Positions 31,716 to 43,268 of a stretch of 64,000 nt of DNA are shown here, piece after piece (the stretch's first letter is position 1; each line of letters begins with the position of its first letter). This DNA is from Catonia carolina. Its lineage: Eukaryota; Arthropoda; Insecta; Hemiptera; Achilidae. Below the pieces are notes generated by a model. It saw only the letters and a program-made list of their open reading frames with translations, was not told the DNA's origin and searched no databases. The DNA lies in the NCBI GenBank assembly GCA_035578175.1, contig JAQMRL010000016.1:4758721-4822720 (forward strand), given 5' to 3'. The translations under genes were made by a program, and so were the position numbers.

Positions 31716-31992
31716 TTATTTATTTTTTTATCTGTTTAAGAGTTCAATTCTTGTGTTTTAAATAGCCCTCGTAATGGGCTTAATACACGTAATAAATGCC
31801 CAAATGAAGAGTTAAATGGGTGGCCACCGCTACTCTTCCAGCACAAGCGAGTGGCCATGACAACGGAAATGTCAGCAGTAATTATGCACGCTTAGCTCTC
31901 CCCACCCATCCACGAGTAGTGAAGAGATTACGGTGGGTCAACCAGCCTACTGCCCCTGCATGTTCTATGCATCGATGTATATTTTTTTTTTG
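31716..31992. other. Less AT-rich stretch, not recognised
   Basis: A ~150-bp GC-richer segment (31815-31965) has a 60-residue open frame without any recognisable motif. Function unknown. Confidence 0.35.
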
Positions 31993-32310
31993 TAATCACT
32001 AATTTGTGTACGTTGCAATCTGTTCAATTCAGAACAATAAGCAACCCCATGACCCAATGAGATGAGGATGATGTGTATGACATGTAAATGAGGTGTAGTC
32101 TTGTACAGACTCAGGTCGACCATTCCTGAGAGAGTATGGTTAATTGAACCCCAACCATCAAAGTACACCGGTAACCACTGTCTAGCATTCAAATCCGTAT
32201 AAAAGTAACTACCTTTACTAGGATTTGAACCAGGAACCTTCGTCTCCGAAAATCAGCTGTTAAACAGCTGATTTCGGCGACGACTTTACCACTAGACCAA
32301 CCCGGTGGGT
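31993..32310 (-). mobile_element. SINE-C, full length
   Basis: Complete reverse copy ending in GACCAACCCGGTGGGT, with B-box GGATTTGAACC (reverse) and the CAGCTGTTAAACAGCTG head palindrome. Confidence 0.85.
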
Positions 32311-32378
32311 GTATATTTAACTACTGGATTGCTTGCTGTGTGACAGATTGAGTGGTAAAACCGGTCTGGCTTCGTACT

Positions 32379-32408
32379 ATGATGTGGTGGGGGAACCCAC
32401 CACATCAT
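32379..32408. other. Perfect 13-bp hairpin
   Basis: ATGATGTGGTGGG, loop GGAA, CCCACCACATCAT. No surrounding gene or transposon terminus was identified. Confidence 0.8.
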
Positions 32409-33440
32409 TCGTTGTATTTATTTAGCAAACGGACTGTTTTTACATCTCCAATTTTTTTATTCATTATCTTATTTTTTTTTTGTCGAATTTAGATCATGCC
32501 TACGCACTGTGTTATTATAAGTATGTAGATATGAAATGACTTGCGCAAGATAGAACAGCTTGGAGAATTGCATCAAACCAGTTATTTTAAAATATAAAAA
32601 AACTTTTTTTGTAAAAATGTAATATTTATATATTATTAACACTTTGAAGCCTAAGCCCAAGTATAGTTCGGGGTGAGCATAAATCGCGGTTGTCCGAGGC
32701 CCACATTAAATTCGGTAGTAAGATTCAGACGAGGTTATATCGGGCTTCGGTTGCACAGATTCATTCTTTATTTCATTTAGTTCAATTTTGAACTAAATTT
32801 AAAATGGACTTGTTACTGATTTTTTTTGTTACTAATAAAACATAATACAACAATTATATCAAAAACACAACACTGACAAAGCAGCAAGAATCTAAAATTT
32901 CTACTATACTTGAATTGATTACAAAATAGGACTGGGATTGGCAGGAGAACGTAGAGGGGAGCAGCAAGACCTGCAACCAATCAGATACGAGAATTCCATA
33001 CACTGTTGCCACACCTGTGCTGTAGTCTCAGTCAATGCTCTGCAACCTTACTGTGCTATCTTGTCACTTGCTATTATAGTGGCGTTAGAATTTATAAACA
33101 GTCCTTTCCCATTCGCGTGCATTTAAAAAAAATGAAGAAGTAATTACAATAATAATGACATCAATTGAGGAAAGAAGTGTATGTTAATTGAACGTGGTTG
33201 TTCTTGTTCTGCAGTGTTCACCCAAGTGAGCCAAGCGGTCAACGTGGAAACATCGCTCCCTCTCTCTAGCCAAGTGCCTGTACTAATTTGTAATCAATTC
33301 AACTATAAAACCACAATACACAAAAAGGTATTAGCTACATTGAAACCTAACCAACAAACATAATCATACAAAACAACACAACAGATTACAAAATTACAAC
33401 AATAAAAAATACAACACAACACATTAAAATAAATTACAGA
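32409..33440. other. No gene recognised
   Basis: Short frames at 32938-33126 and 33181-33363 show no known motif. The rest is AT-rich. Confidence 0.45.
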
Positions 33441-33442
33441 AG

Positions 33443-34373
33443 TACATAGGACGTGTGGCTATTAAATAACGAGACTGACGTTGTAACAAATTTTATCATT
33501 TTATATATAATCACATATTGTCACCTTCAATAACTCCTTCTCTATCCCTACAACGCTCCATGCGAATTTTCAATTGTTGGACACAATGATGGAAGTCGTC
33601 TTCTGTCAGCTCCTTCAGGACATGTGCCACTTTCTCGTTAACAGCTTCCACAGAATCAAATCTTGTCCCTTTTAATGCAGATTTCACCTTAGGGAACAGG
33701 TAGAAGATAATAACATGTGATGAAACATGGTTTTTTACTTATGATCCGGAAACGAAGCGCCAATCCATGCACTGGAAGAACCAAACTTCACCGAGAGCCA
33801 AAAAAGCTCAAATGAGCAAGTCAAAATTTAAAGCAATATGATTGTTTTTTTTTGTTATCCATGGGATTGTGTACCTTTACTGAGTTCCTGAGGGTCAAAT
33901 AACTAATCAACATTACTACCTAGAGGTACTTTCTAAACTATGTCAAAGAGTAAAGAAAAAACGCCCCAAAATGTGGAAGGACAAATCATGGGTTCTCCAC
34001 CAGGACAGTGGGCCAGCTCATTCCGCGTTATCTGTCAAGAGGTTCTCAAGTACAGCATCTGTGTTAGAACATCCCCCTTATTCACCAGATCTTGCACCAT
34101 GTGACTTCTACCTGTTCCCTAAGGTGAAATCTGCATTAAAAGGGACAAGATTTGAGTCTGTGGAAGCTGTAAAAGAGAAAGCGGCACGTGTCCTGAAGGA
34201 GCTGACAGAAAATGACTCCCAGCACTGTTTCCAACTATGGAAAATTTGCATGGACCGTTGTAGGGATAGAGAAGGAGTATACTATATTGAAGGTGACAAT
34301 AAGTGATTATGTATAAAACAAAAATACAATTTTTTACAATGTCAGTCTCGTTATTTAATAGCCAAACCTTGTA
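33443..34373. mobile_element. Rearranged mariner with two 3' ends, copy 1
   Basis: TA-flanked element (33445-34371) with termini of the type GGCTATTAAATAACGAGACT, inverted at each end. The left arm (to ~33703) is the C-terminal end of a mariner transposase on the minus strand. The right arm (from ~33708) runs on the plus strand from CDETWFFTYDPETKRQ (first catalytic Asp) through HQDSGPAHSALS and SPDLAPCDFYLFPKVK (second and third Asp, 34 residues apart family) to YIEGDNK. The N-terminal DNA-binding domain is absent. A frameshift near 33845 breaks the long arm. The copy at 59588-60520 has the same internal junction. Confidence 0.85.
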
Positions 34374-34456
34374 CATTGTTATGTTGGCTGAACTGATAAT
34401 AAAGTAGTCGTGAATGCACACTAATGCTTTTCCCCCTTTACCCCTTGTTAAAACCA

Positions 34457-35393
34457 AAAATCTGGTGTGAAACACTCACACAACTTTCTCTTGCCAATGC
34501 AAATAATTAACAATAAACCTAACATTAGTATTAAAACATTAGAAATGAACAAACAACTAACCTCAAAAACATAACCTTATTTTAATCATGAGTGAATGAC
34601 GCAAAATGACAATCGAACTCAGTTTGGCTTAAAAATACGGAAAATCACGCTTTCACGCTAAACTAGGCTCTGTAGAGAAAAATGCTCTAAACAAAAGTTG
34701 TAGATCTTTTAATTTTCTATAAATTTAATTATATACACTTTTGTCGTAAAATGCATACTAAGACCGAAATGTTAAAAAAATCGATTTTTCTCACGTTTTC
34801 GTGAGAAAAAAAACAGAAAATCGCAAATTACCGCTAAACTAAGCGTTATACAAAAAAATGTTTGAAACAGAAGTTGTAGGTTTTTAAATTCTCTACAACT
34901 TTTATTATATAAGTTTTTGCGCTAAAATTTATATTAAAGCCGTAATCTTAAAAAAAACAACGTTTTTACGTGAAAACAGCCTCACCGAGAATTTCAGCAA
35001 ACATGGCGCCTACCCTATCTTGTAGAGAATAAAAAATTGAGTAAAATAAGCGATTTTAAAAAAAATCGTAGGACTAGTTTTTGAGAAAATCGCAAAAAAC
35101 TGAAAAATTATACGAATAAACTACTACTTCCGGTTGACCGATTTTGATGAAAATGTTCGTGTCGCGTCCGGTAGTGGTATGTAACTTAAGTTTCAAGTTT
35201 CAAGTTCGTACGATGTTCCGTTCTTGAGATATTCTGTTCACACACACACACACACAGACCAATCGCAAAAAACATGTTTTTTGGGTTCAGGGGGTCTGAA
35301 AACGTATAGATCCGGTGAAAACTCGATTCCGAAAAATCGACATGAAAACAATACTTTCCTTCCTATACATTCATATAGGCAAGAGAAAGTAAA
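34457..35393 (+). repeat. Family-D repeat, complete copy
   Basis: Full length with both conserved ends and a short (CA)n run at ~35240-35255. Same subfamily as 21343 and 24447. Located in the last intron of the host gene. The ~325 bp that follow hold nothing recognised. Confidence 0.85.
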
Positions 35394-35716
35394 AAGGCAT
35401 TCCTATGACTCAAGTAACTATACCTGAAAAATTGTTTTTATTTTTTAACTCATTCAATGCTGAGCAATTATGTGGAATCTCTCACTTTGGGCTGCGTGCA
35501 GCGTGTTTTTTTGCCTGCTTTATGTAGGGCCTACAACTTATGTTACTAACGTTTTAATAGATTTAGTATATTTGCGACCTACACATGGATTTATGTTTGC
35601 TAATAACATACAAGTCAATAATGTTCTTTTTAGGTTTATTTTCGCCTATTATAATAAATATATTTCTTGTTTGAGTTTTTCCATTTACCGTTACGATTTA
35701 CGCGTAATTTCTTATA

Positions 35717-37032
35717 TACGAGGGGGTACCCAAAAGTATCCGGAATAGCTCTGCTGTGGGCGGAGCTTGTGCAGTACAAATTCCCGCCACTAGGCTGCTT
35801 GTAGCGCTACTCATTGCCAGTTCAATGGCATTTTGTTCGTTGATCTAGCTTGTTCTGTTCTCGTGCAGTGATTGTTCTCGCTAGTGCTGTTTTGTGCTCA
35901 TGTCGTTTTCCATGATGGCAAGTTTTAATGAACAACGTGCGGCTGTGAAATTTTGCTTCTTGCTCGGTAAAAACGCCGCGGAAACAGTTGTAATGTTGAA
36001 CACAGCTTACAAAGACGACGCTATTGGAAAAACCCAAGTGTACGAGTGGTTTTTGCGCTTTAAAAATGGCGACATGTCGATTGAGAACAAACCTCGTTCT
36101 GGACGACCGTCGACTTCCCGAACAGACGAAAATGTTGTGAAAGTGAAAGAAATTGTACGAATAGACCGACGACAGACCATTGACCAAATATCACAGGTTA
36201 GTGGGTTATCTTGGAGCTCAGTCCAACGCATTTTAACAGAAGACTTGACAATGAAAAGAGTCGCTGCCTAGTTTGTGCCTCGGGTTCTGACAGACACTCA
36301 AAAGGAACGTCGAATTGAAACGTGTAGTGATTTGAAACAACAGCTTGAAACTGATCCAGATTTCATGTCAAAGATCATTACGGGTGACGAGTCTTGGTGC
36401 TATGGGTACTACCCAGAAACCAAACAACAATCCAGTCAATGGAAGACTTCATTATCACCCCGACCAAAAAAAAGTCGTCAAGTCAGATCGAACATCAAAA
36501 CAATGCTGTGATGTGAGGGGAATTGTCCATTCAGAGTTCGTTCCACCAGGCCAGACGGTAAATCAAGCTTTTTATCTTGAAGTGTTAAGAAGACTACGAA
36601 ACAGCATTCGTCGTAAAAGACCTAATTTGTGGCAGACAGGGGACTGGTTTTTCCACCACGACAACGCGCCTGCACACACGGCAATCTCGGTTACCCAGTT
36701 TTTGGCGAAAAACGGCATGGTTTTGCTACCACACGCACCGTACTCACCCGATCTGGCTCCGTGTGATTTTTTCTTGTTCCCACGCATTAAAAGGGGCATG
36801 AAAGGTCTCCGATTTAACAACGTTGATGATGTCAAGAAAAAAACGACAGATGAGCTGGCAGCCATCATTGAAGAGGAGTACAAAAAATGTTTTGAACAGC
36901 GGAAGCACCGGTGGGACAAATGTATTAGTTGTAATGGAGAGTATTTTGAAAGGGATAAGGTTCTTTTGTAAAAAAATTAAAAATAAATAGTTTTAAAAAA
37001 TAATTCCGGTTTCTTTTGGGTACTCCCTCGTA
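35717..37032 (+). mobile_element. mariner element, full length with termini
   Basis: TA-flanked element of 1312 bp (35719-37030). Termini CGAGGGGGTACCCAAAAG and CGAGGGAGTACCCAAAAG are inverted at the two ends. The length fits a complete mariner (~1.3 kb). It encodes a damaged DD34D transposase. Confidence 0.95.
35894..36971 (+). pseudogene. mariner DD34D transposase, one stop and one frameshift
   Basis: N-terminal HTH region (MASFNEQRAAVKFCFLLGKN) with KTQVYEWFLRFKNG; then a TAG (36269-36271) just before FVPRVLT, the counterpart of the mariner WVPHEL motif. First catalytic Asp in ITGDESW, then a small deletion/frameshift near 36505. The second and third Asp are in FHHDNAPAHT and YSPDLAPCDFFLFPR, with 34 residues between, as in true mariners. 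All three catalytic residues remain. Catalyses cut-and-paste transposition at TA in active relatives; this copy cannot make full-length protein. Confidence 0.9.
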
Positions 37033-37420
37033 ATTTTAAACTACAAATAATATACTTTAAAAGTAAATCTAAAGTGTAAGCTATTTTGAATCGATACCTG
37101 CAAAGATACTAAATTCACGGCTATAACTGTACTTTGAAAACCCGTTAAAAATACTGAACGAGGATAGAAGATCGTATGACGAAAATTCAAAAACGAACTG
37201 AACGGTTACAAAGAAAAAACCTTTCTGAGGGCTATATGATAGAAACAAACCGGCGGTCTCCCTCAGGAATTACTTAAAATGATAACAAAACAGAACCCGC
37301 TAGGTGAGACGGCAGCCTAGTGGTAACACCTACACGTGACTCGCTAGGCGAGTCTCTAGCACTGAATGTGTTAAGAGCTAAATATATATTATATCTTACG
37401 TTCCAAACATTTCTAATGAT
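37031..37420. other. Spacer between two DNA transposons, nothing recognised
   Basis: About 390 bp without coding signature, in the host gene's last intron. Confidence 0.5.
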
Positions 37421-38783
37421 AAAGGGTGATTCAAAAAGAGCGCCGGTTTTTAAACGGCTGGTAAATTTTTGTTTATCGGTTGGCAACATTGTTTGACCTC
37501 GTTTCAATTTCGGAGAACATTCCGATTGACGATTCAGTTGTAGTTTCTTTTGTTCGCAGTGTAGTACTGTCGCAGTCTGTGTCTAACCATGGAGAAGTTT
37601 ACTATTGCGCAACGAGTGTTAATCGTCAAAACATTTTACCAGAGTGGAGAGAGTTATGCGGCTACTGTCAGGCGACTTCGCGGTACTCTAGGATGCAATG
37701 AAGCACCGAATGAATCAACAGTTCGCAGGCTCATGAAAAAGTTTTTTGAGACGGGTTCAACAGTCGACCTTAAAAGTTCTGGACGTCGTCGTTCTGGCCG
37801 AACTGAGCAGAACGTTGCGTTGGTTCGTGACAAAGTGGCTGTTAGCCCAGCAAAATCAATACGTCGCCGTTCTCAATAATTGGGTTTAAGATGTTCTTCT
37901 GTACGGAGAATTCTTCGGTACGATCTCCAATATCACCCGTATAAAATTCAGTTGACGCAACATTTGTAAGTGGCAGACCACCAGAAGAGATGACAGTTTG
38001 TTGACTGGGTATTGAGAAAATGGCAGGATGATGACACCTTCGCAAACAACATTATTTTCAGTGATGAGGCGCACTTCCACTTAAACAGTTTTGTTAATAA
38101 ACAGAACTGCCGTATGTGGGGTTTAGAAAACCCTCGCGTGGTTAATGAAAGGGAAATGTATGCACAGCGAGTGACAGTTTGGTGCGGCTTTTGGTCGGGC
38201 GGTGTCATCGGCCCGTACTTTTTTGAAAATCAAAAAGGACAAGCCGTGACAGTAATTGGAGACCGATACCGTACGATGATTAGGGAGCTTTTGTGGCGTC
38301 ATTTGGATGGAATGGACATTGACGAGTTGTGGTTTCAGCAGGATGGTGCCACCTGTCACGCTGCACGAGAAACAATGTTGTTGCTCCATGAACGGTTCCA
38401 GGATCGCACCATTTCTCGTAATTCCGACCATGAATGGCCACCAAGGTCGTGTGACTTGACGCCTTGTGACTTTCATCTTTGGGGTCATCTGAAGTCATTG
38501 GTGTATGCCAATAAACCCCGAAACATCAATGACTTGAAGGAGGAAATTCGACAGGTTATTGGGCAAATGGAAGTCGAAACTTGTCGCGCAGTTATATCCA
38601 ATTTCATGGACAGAGTTGATGCGCGCCAGCGCAGTAGAGGAGGACACATGCATGACATCATTTTTCATACATAAAATCGGAAGGTAAGATGAACTTGTTG
38701 ATGTATTTATTTTCAGTTTTTCAATAAAAGAAATCTCTTAATTTGATATATCAAAACCGGCGCTCTTTTTGAATCACCCTATA
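37421..38783 (+). mobile_element. DD41D Tc1/mariner-type transposon, full length
   Basis: Element 37423-38781 with inverted termini AGGGTGATTCAAAAAGAGCG at both ends and TA flanks. It contains a single transposase frame. At 1359 bp it is close to complete. Confidence 0.9.
37589..38674 (+). pseudogene. DD41D transposase, three in-frame stops
   Basis: One continuous frame of 361 codons plus stop: HTH (MEKFTIAQRVLIVKTFYQSG, ESTVRRLMKKFFETGS), linker with GRRRSGRTEQNV, then the catalytic domain: first Asp in IIFSDEAHFHL, second in FQQDGATCHAA, third in SCDLTPCDFHLWG. I count 41 residues between the second and third Asp, the DD41D (rosa/VS-type) spacing. Three stops (TAA 37877-37879, TAA near 37967, TGA near 37991) interrupt residues ~97-135 but the frame is unbroken. 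The CDS lies within its own termini and in the host gene's last intron, antisense. Confidence 0.9.
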
Positions 38784-39002
38784 TTACAACATAGATTCTC
38801 TATCAAAAACATACAAAAAAATCACGTACAATACTGAAAAATAAATCAACACCAACAATACAACATGGAATATTTAAAAATTGATTTACTTACAATTATA
38901 TTTTGAATTTATTTAATTTAATTTCTTGTCTCATCATCATCATCATCGTTAATTGTGTAAATGGTTACATGCCAAATAACAAACATCAAACAAGAATTTT
39001 AC

Positions 39003-39230
39003 CTGTTTTAGTACCTGTCAAAAGTTCCTCTTCTGGAATAGGATCGACGGAACTTGCAAGTTCAAGCATTGAACCACGACGGCCGTTCATTCTAGAATGT
39101 GGACTTAGGAGTGAGGTCGCCTCCTCTATTAAAAGGACGGAGGATTGTGGAGAGGAAGACACTGACGGAGGTTCACTCTCTCTACGAAACAGTCCAATTA
39201 CAGACGTTACACCTGGCTGTTCGATTCCAC
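39003..39230 (-). CDS. Host gene, internal coding exon (NHE-like tail, tentative)
   Basis: Minus-strand exon with acceptor CATTACAG at 39231 and two possible donors 12 bp apart: GTACTA after 39015 or GTAAAA after 39003; both keep phase 1. It starts with two bases completing a Gly codon and reads GIEQPGVTSVIGLFRRESEP, Ser/Pro-rich sequence, then MNGRRGSMLELASSVDPIPE. RRGSMLEL looks like a basophilic kinase site (R-R-x-S). I associate SVIGLFRRES and RRGSMLEL with insect Na+/H+ exchanger tails, from memory and unverified. The plus-strand frame over the same bases is only a shadow: it lacks splice signals and starts in a low-complexity stretch. Confidence 0.7.
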
Positions 39231-39476
39231 CTGTAATGAATTATACAAATTTTAACTAACCGATTTTTATCAAATTTTATGAAAAAAAGGAACCGATCTT
39301 CCTTCTGAACATAATTTAGCAGATAACAGAATCGAGAATAATAGCACTGTATGTGTTAAACTACATATTCTGATCGCTGCTTTGTGCTGGAAATTTTGGA
39401 CATGTGTACAGAGTATGAGGGTGTCCAGAAAGTAAAACCCTACTCAAACCAAGTGGCCTCTGACATGCGCACACTG

Positions 39477-39897
39477 ACTGTGTGAGTTGTTGTTGTTGTT
39501 TAGATCATCAGCCGAAAGGCTGGTTTGAACCTGCAGAGGTTTTACTAAGTAAAACGAGGAGTGAGGTGGTTTACAAGTGCCTTCCTCACTGAATGGAAAA
39601 GTACGCTTATCAGCATGCCGGGCCCTCTGAAAAGCACATATTTTCCACTCTGCAAATGACACCTTCATGTCATTCACCACAGAGTCTGGCTGTATAATGA
39701 AATTCATTACTTTCAGAGGAGATAACTCTGATTAGTGTATTTTACACCTGTACCTCTTCTGTTCTTTAATGATTCAGTCATTTAATTGGCTGACCATGTG
39801 ATAAGAAACAGAACTATTTATTTTAGCTCTGCAACGAACAGATTGAGTGTACATAATTTGACACTCCACCTGTCTGTTTTGGACAAACTGTGTGAGT
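39477..39897 (-). mobile_element. SINE-A, full length, with 11-bp target duplication
   Basis: Body 39488-39886 in reverse, flanked by ACTGTGTGAGT on both sides (39477-39487, 39887-39897). The sequence interrupted begins GGGTGTCCAGAAAGTAAAAC near 39420, which resembles another mariner-type terminus. Confidence 0.9.
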
Positions 39898-39934
39898 AAG
39901 AGCTATTTACAAAGAGATGGAAATTGGAGTTTTT

Positions 39935-40360
39935 TTTTATCATCAGTCTCTCGACTGGTTTGATGCATTCTCCAACCTGTTCTATCTTGCGCAAGTCGTT
40001 TCATATCTACATACCTGTAACGCCCTACATCTTTTATAATTTGCTTTATATATTCTAATCTTTGCCTCCCTCTACAATTTACTCTCTCAATATTACCCTC
40101 CATTATTAATAGCCCAATACCTGGATATCTTAGGATATGCCCCACTAGCCTATCCCTTCTTTTGGTAAGATGCTTCCACATACTTCTTTTTTCATCCACT
40201 CGCCTAAGAACCTCTAAATTACTTATTTTGTCCACCCACCTAATTTTTAAAATTTTCCTATAACACCACAATTCAAAAGCTTCTATCCTCTTCTTTTCTA
40301 GAGCCCCCATCACCCACATTTCACTTCCGTATAATGCTACACTCCAAACATAATGTTTTA
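39935..40360 (-). pseudogene. RTE-like LINE, post-RT tail
   Basis: Minus strand encodes MWVMGALEKKRIEAFELWCY, then RKILKIRWVDKISNLEVLRR, HLTKRRDRLVGHILRYPG and NCRGRQRLEYIKQIIKDVGR. This is the tail following the RT domain, ~85-90% like 62240-62740. It is 5'-truncated at 40360, where a mariner end begins. Confidence 0.75.
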
Positions 40361-40361
40361 A

Positions 40362-40433
40362 ATTATTATGTATAAAATTAAAATAAATTTTTTTATATCA
40401 GTCTTGTTATTTAATAGCCACACCTTGTATTTC
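40362..40433 (+). repeat. Isolated mariner 3' end
   Basis: TATGTATAAAATTAAAATAA followed by the terminus GTCTTGTTATTTAATAGCC, matching the ends of the rearranged mariner at 33445 and 59588. No coding part. Confidence 0.75.
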
Positions 40434-40654
40434 GTACACAACGAAATCAACATACATATTTAAGATAATATCGAACTAGAACTTATGACACATTAAGTTA
40501 CCGGACGGCTCCACGGTTGTTCAAGGTCAGACTAAACTACTCTGCATCCACCATTGAGAAGCCACTCGGTTTGAGTTGAGTTATAAGTACCATGTTGAAA
40601 AATAATACTAAAATTTTTTTTCAAGACAATTTTATTTTCACATGAACTATCATA

Positions 40655-40905
40655 TCATAAACTAATTTTCTACATAGTTTCCACCATTGTTCAGGTTCTT
40701 GTTGTAGCGGGTGATCAGCTTATCGAAACCTTTCTCAAAGAAACACTCCGCCAATTACAACCGTCATAACTTTACAGCGTTTTTTGCATTGTAATCACAT
40801 TTAAAGTCATCATATGCAAGAACAAGTGGTAGTCTGACTGTAAAAACTCCTTATTTTCATCAGAAATGTCATCAAAATGTCAGAGCACTGGCAAGTTACT
40901 TTGTT
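40655..40905 (-). pseudogene. Transposase C-terminal fragment
   Basis: Minus strand reads FFEKGFDKLITRYNKNLNNG then GNYVEN and a stop near 40675. The ..F...G...L..RYDKCLN.GGDYVEK ending is the usual C-terminus of one mariner-like group. Upstream codons are broken by frameshifts. Confidence 0.6.
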
Positions 40906-41024
40906 TTGTGTACATCTATGAGAATTTTTGGAACAGAGCTTGTGATAACCGAAGTAGTCGGCTCAATCTCATGCAAAAGAGTTCTCTTTAATTTTCTCAT
41001 CTACTCTCCTAACCAAAAAAGGGG

Positions 41025-41183
41025 AAATATTCCTTTTTTTCTATCTAGCTTTTTTTCATTGATTGTTTAAAACGTACATTCTTTCTTTTAAATTTTTATA
41101 AATGGTTATTCTGATATTGATTGTTACCCAATAAAAACGTGTATCAGAAATTTGTCTTTTCTTGAACTGAATTTATTGTAATA
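41025..41183 (+). repeat. Dispersed repeat G, copy 2 (filled site)
   Basis: Matches 31557-31715 and ends at the TA where the element 41184-41751 is inserted. Confidence 0.8.
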
Positions 41184-41753
41184 CAGGGTTATTATAAATG
41201 ATGGACCCAATTTAATAAATTCATATTTATTTAAGTATAAATGCAAAATGAACTATTCACATACCAATGGAAAGAGGAAGTTTCAAAATTTTTTTTACAC
41301 ATTTACAAATGTTCGATGTGTCCTCCTTGTGCAGCACGGCAAACATCTAAAATATCCAAACTTGTCCCACATACGTGCAAGCATATCTTCCATTACTGAG
41401 TGCACCGCAGCCGTGATACGGTTCTGCAGGTCACCCAGAATTGTTGGTAGAGCCGGGATGAAAACTCTTCCCTTAACGTAACCCCATAAGAAATAGTCAC
41501 ATGGGGTGAGATCAGGAGATCTCGGTGGCCAGAAGTTTAGAGCCAGGTCTTGATTTCCTATCCGTCCGATCCAGCGCTGAGGAAGGGTTTCTGCAACTAC
41601 AGCCGCCCACTTGCGGGCATGTACTGGTTAAGAATGTGTAAAAAGCTTTGAAACTTCCTCTTACCATTTGGTATGTGAATTGTTCATTTTGCATTTATAC
41701 TTAAATAAATATGAATTTATTAAATTGGGTCCATCATTTGTAATAACCCTGTA
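41182..41753 (-). mobile_element. Deleted DD41D element with ~120-bp inverted termini, copy 1
   Basis: TA-flanked 568-bp element (41184-41751) starting CAGGGTTATTATAAATGATG. The ~120-bp termini are near-identical inverted copies. The minus strand between them encodes the C-terminal part of a transposase (SPDLTPCDYFLWGY-like, then AAQGGHIEHL). The N-terminal two thirds are missing. Same deletion as 49425-49994. Confidence 0.9.
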
Positions 41754-41886
41754 TTTATTTATTTTGTTTATTGTTAATCAGCGGTACCTATTCAGGGGAA
41801 GTACGTGAAGAACGTCTTCACCTATTTTATGGATAGAATCCACATTTATTTCTCTCACAAAATAAGTATGATTTCAGTTATAATTA

Positions 41887-42022
41887 TTTTTACTTTCTCT
41901 TGCCTGTATGAATATATAGGAACGAAAGTATTGTTTTCATGTCGATTTTTCGAAATCGAGTTTTCACCGGATCGTTACGTTTTCAGACCCCCTGAACCCA
42001 AAAAACATGTTTTTAGCGATTG

Positions 42023-42059
<37 letters not shown>

Positions 42060-42790
42060 CAAAATATCTCAAAAACGGAACATTGTACGAACTTGAAACT
42101 TAAAACTTAAGTTGCATACCACTACCGGACCCGACACGAACATTTTCATCAAAATCGGTCAACCGGAAGTAGTAGTTTATTCGTGTCATTTTTCATTTTT
42201 TTGCGATTTTCTCAAAAACTGGTCCTACGATTTTTTTTTTAAATCGCCTGGTTTATTCAGTTTTTTATTCTCTACAAGATAGGGTAGGCGCCATTTTTGC
42301 TGAAATTCTTGGTGAGGCTGTTTTCACGTAAAAACGTTGTTTTTTTAAGATTACGGCTTTAATATGCATTTTAGCGCAAAAATTTATATAACAAAAGTTG
42401 TAGAGAATTTAAAATTCTACAACTTTTATTTCACACATTTTTTTTGTATAACGCTTAGTTTAGCGGTAATTAGCGATTTTCTGTTTTTTTTCTCACGAAA
42501 ATATGTGAAAAATCGACTTTTTTAATATTTCAGCTTTAGTACGCATTTTACAACAAAAGTGTATACAATAAAATTTATAGAAAATTAAAAGATCTACAAC
42601 TTTTATATAAAGCATTTTTCTCTACAGAGCCTAGTTTAGCGTGAAAGAGTGATTTTCTGTATTTTTAAGCCAAACTGAGATTGATTTTCATTTTGCATCT
42701 TTCACTCATGATTAAAACTAGGTTACGTTTATTGTTAATTATTTGTGTTGGCAAGAGAAAGTTGTGCGAGTGTTTCACACCAGATTTTTT
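41887..42790 (-). repeat. Family-D repeat, complete copy
   Basis: Full length in reverse with a (TG)n run at 42026-42057 and both conserved ends. Slightly more diverged than the 21343/24447/34457 subfamily. It ends ~115 bp from a host exon. Confidence 0.85.
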
Positions 42791-42905
42791 TTGTTTTACA
42801 TAACTCCGCCAACAGTGTTATTTAACGCCGCTGGTTGCAAGCCCGGGGCCTCATTTTGCAAGTGATGAGGAAGGAGGAGTAACCTGTTAAATACCAAAAT
42901 CTGAC

Positions 42906-43070
42906 CTAAGAATGTGGCAGATGGAGAACTATAAGCCAGGTATTCCTTGTTTGAACACCATCCGGGAAATTCATTCTGGCGAACAGGACCAGTACATTCA
43001 CCTTCATCATCACGTTTCCAAGGCAACATTTTCTCCAACGCTGTAGGCGTTGATACTCTAGGCACTTCAC
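42906..43070 (-). CDS. Host gene, internal coding exon (NHE-like tail, tentative)
   Basis: 165-bp minus-strand exon, acceptor AATGTTTCAG at 43071 and donor GTCAGA after 42906. It encodes, after a split Gly, EVPRVSTPTALEKMLPWKRD, DEGECTGPVRQNEFPGWCSN and KEYLAYSSPSATFL, then one base of a Gly codon. Phase 1 at both ends. Hydrophilic with no membrane segment. The TALEKMLPW and EFP.W..NKEYLAY.SPSATFLGG pattern is what I recall from insect Na+/H+ exchangers (Nhe2-like); unverified. This is the most distinctive exon of the window. Confidence 0.75.
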   Translation of the reverse strand: MKCLEYQRLQRWRKCCLGNVMMKVNVLVLFARMNFPDGVQTRNTWLIVLHLPHS

Positions 43071-43268
43071 CTGAAACATTTACCACAATCTCTCATAAAA
43101 CTAAAATATTATATTAATATTATACCAGGATAATTTATTTCAGTTATTATAGTTAACATCATAGCAGCAGAATCCATATTAATGTAATTTTCTTTATTAA
43201 AATTACAGTATAAATGAAATTGATCACCTTACCTTTGGTTGCTTTTTAAGTTCAAATAACTTACATGC

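Noticed and set aside
31820..32002. 60-residue frame in a GC-richer patch
   Set aside because: No motif, no splice sites, ends in a SINE-C tail.
35822..36187. 121-residue minus-strand frame and similar antisense frames over the transposases
   Set aside because: Shadows of mariner and DD41D transposase genes.
38903..39259. 118-residue plus-strand frame as a secreted protein
   Set aside because: The apparent signal peptide comes from low-complexity sequence; the rest is the antisense of a host exon that has splice sites and consistent phase.
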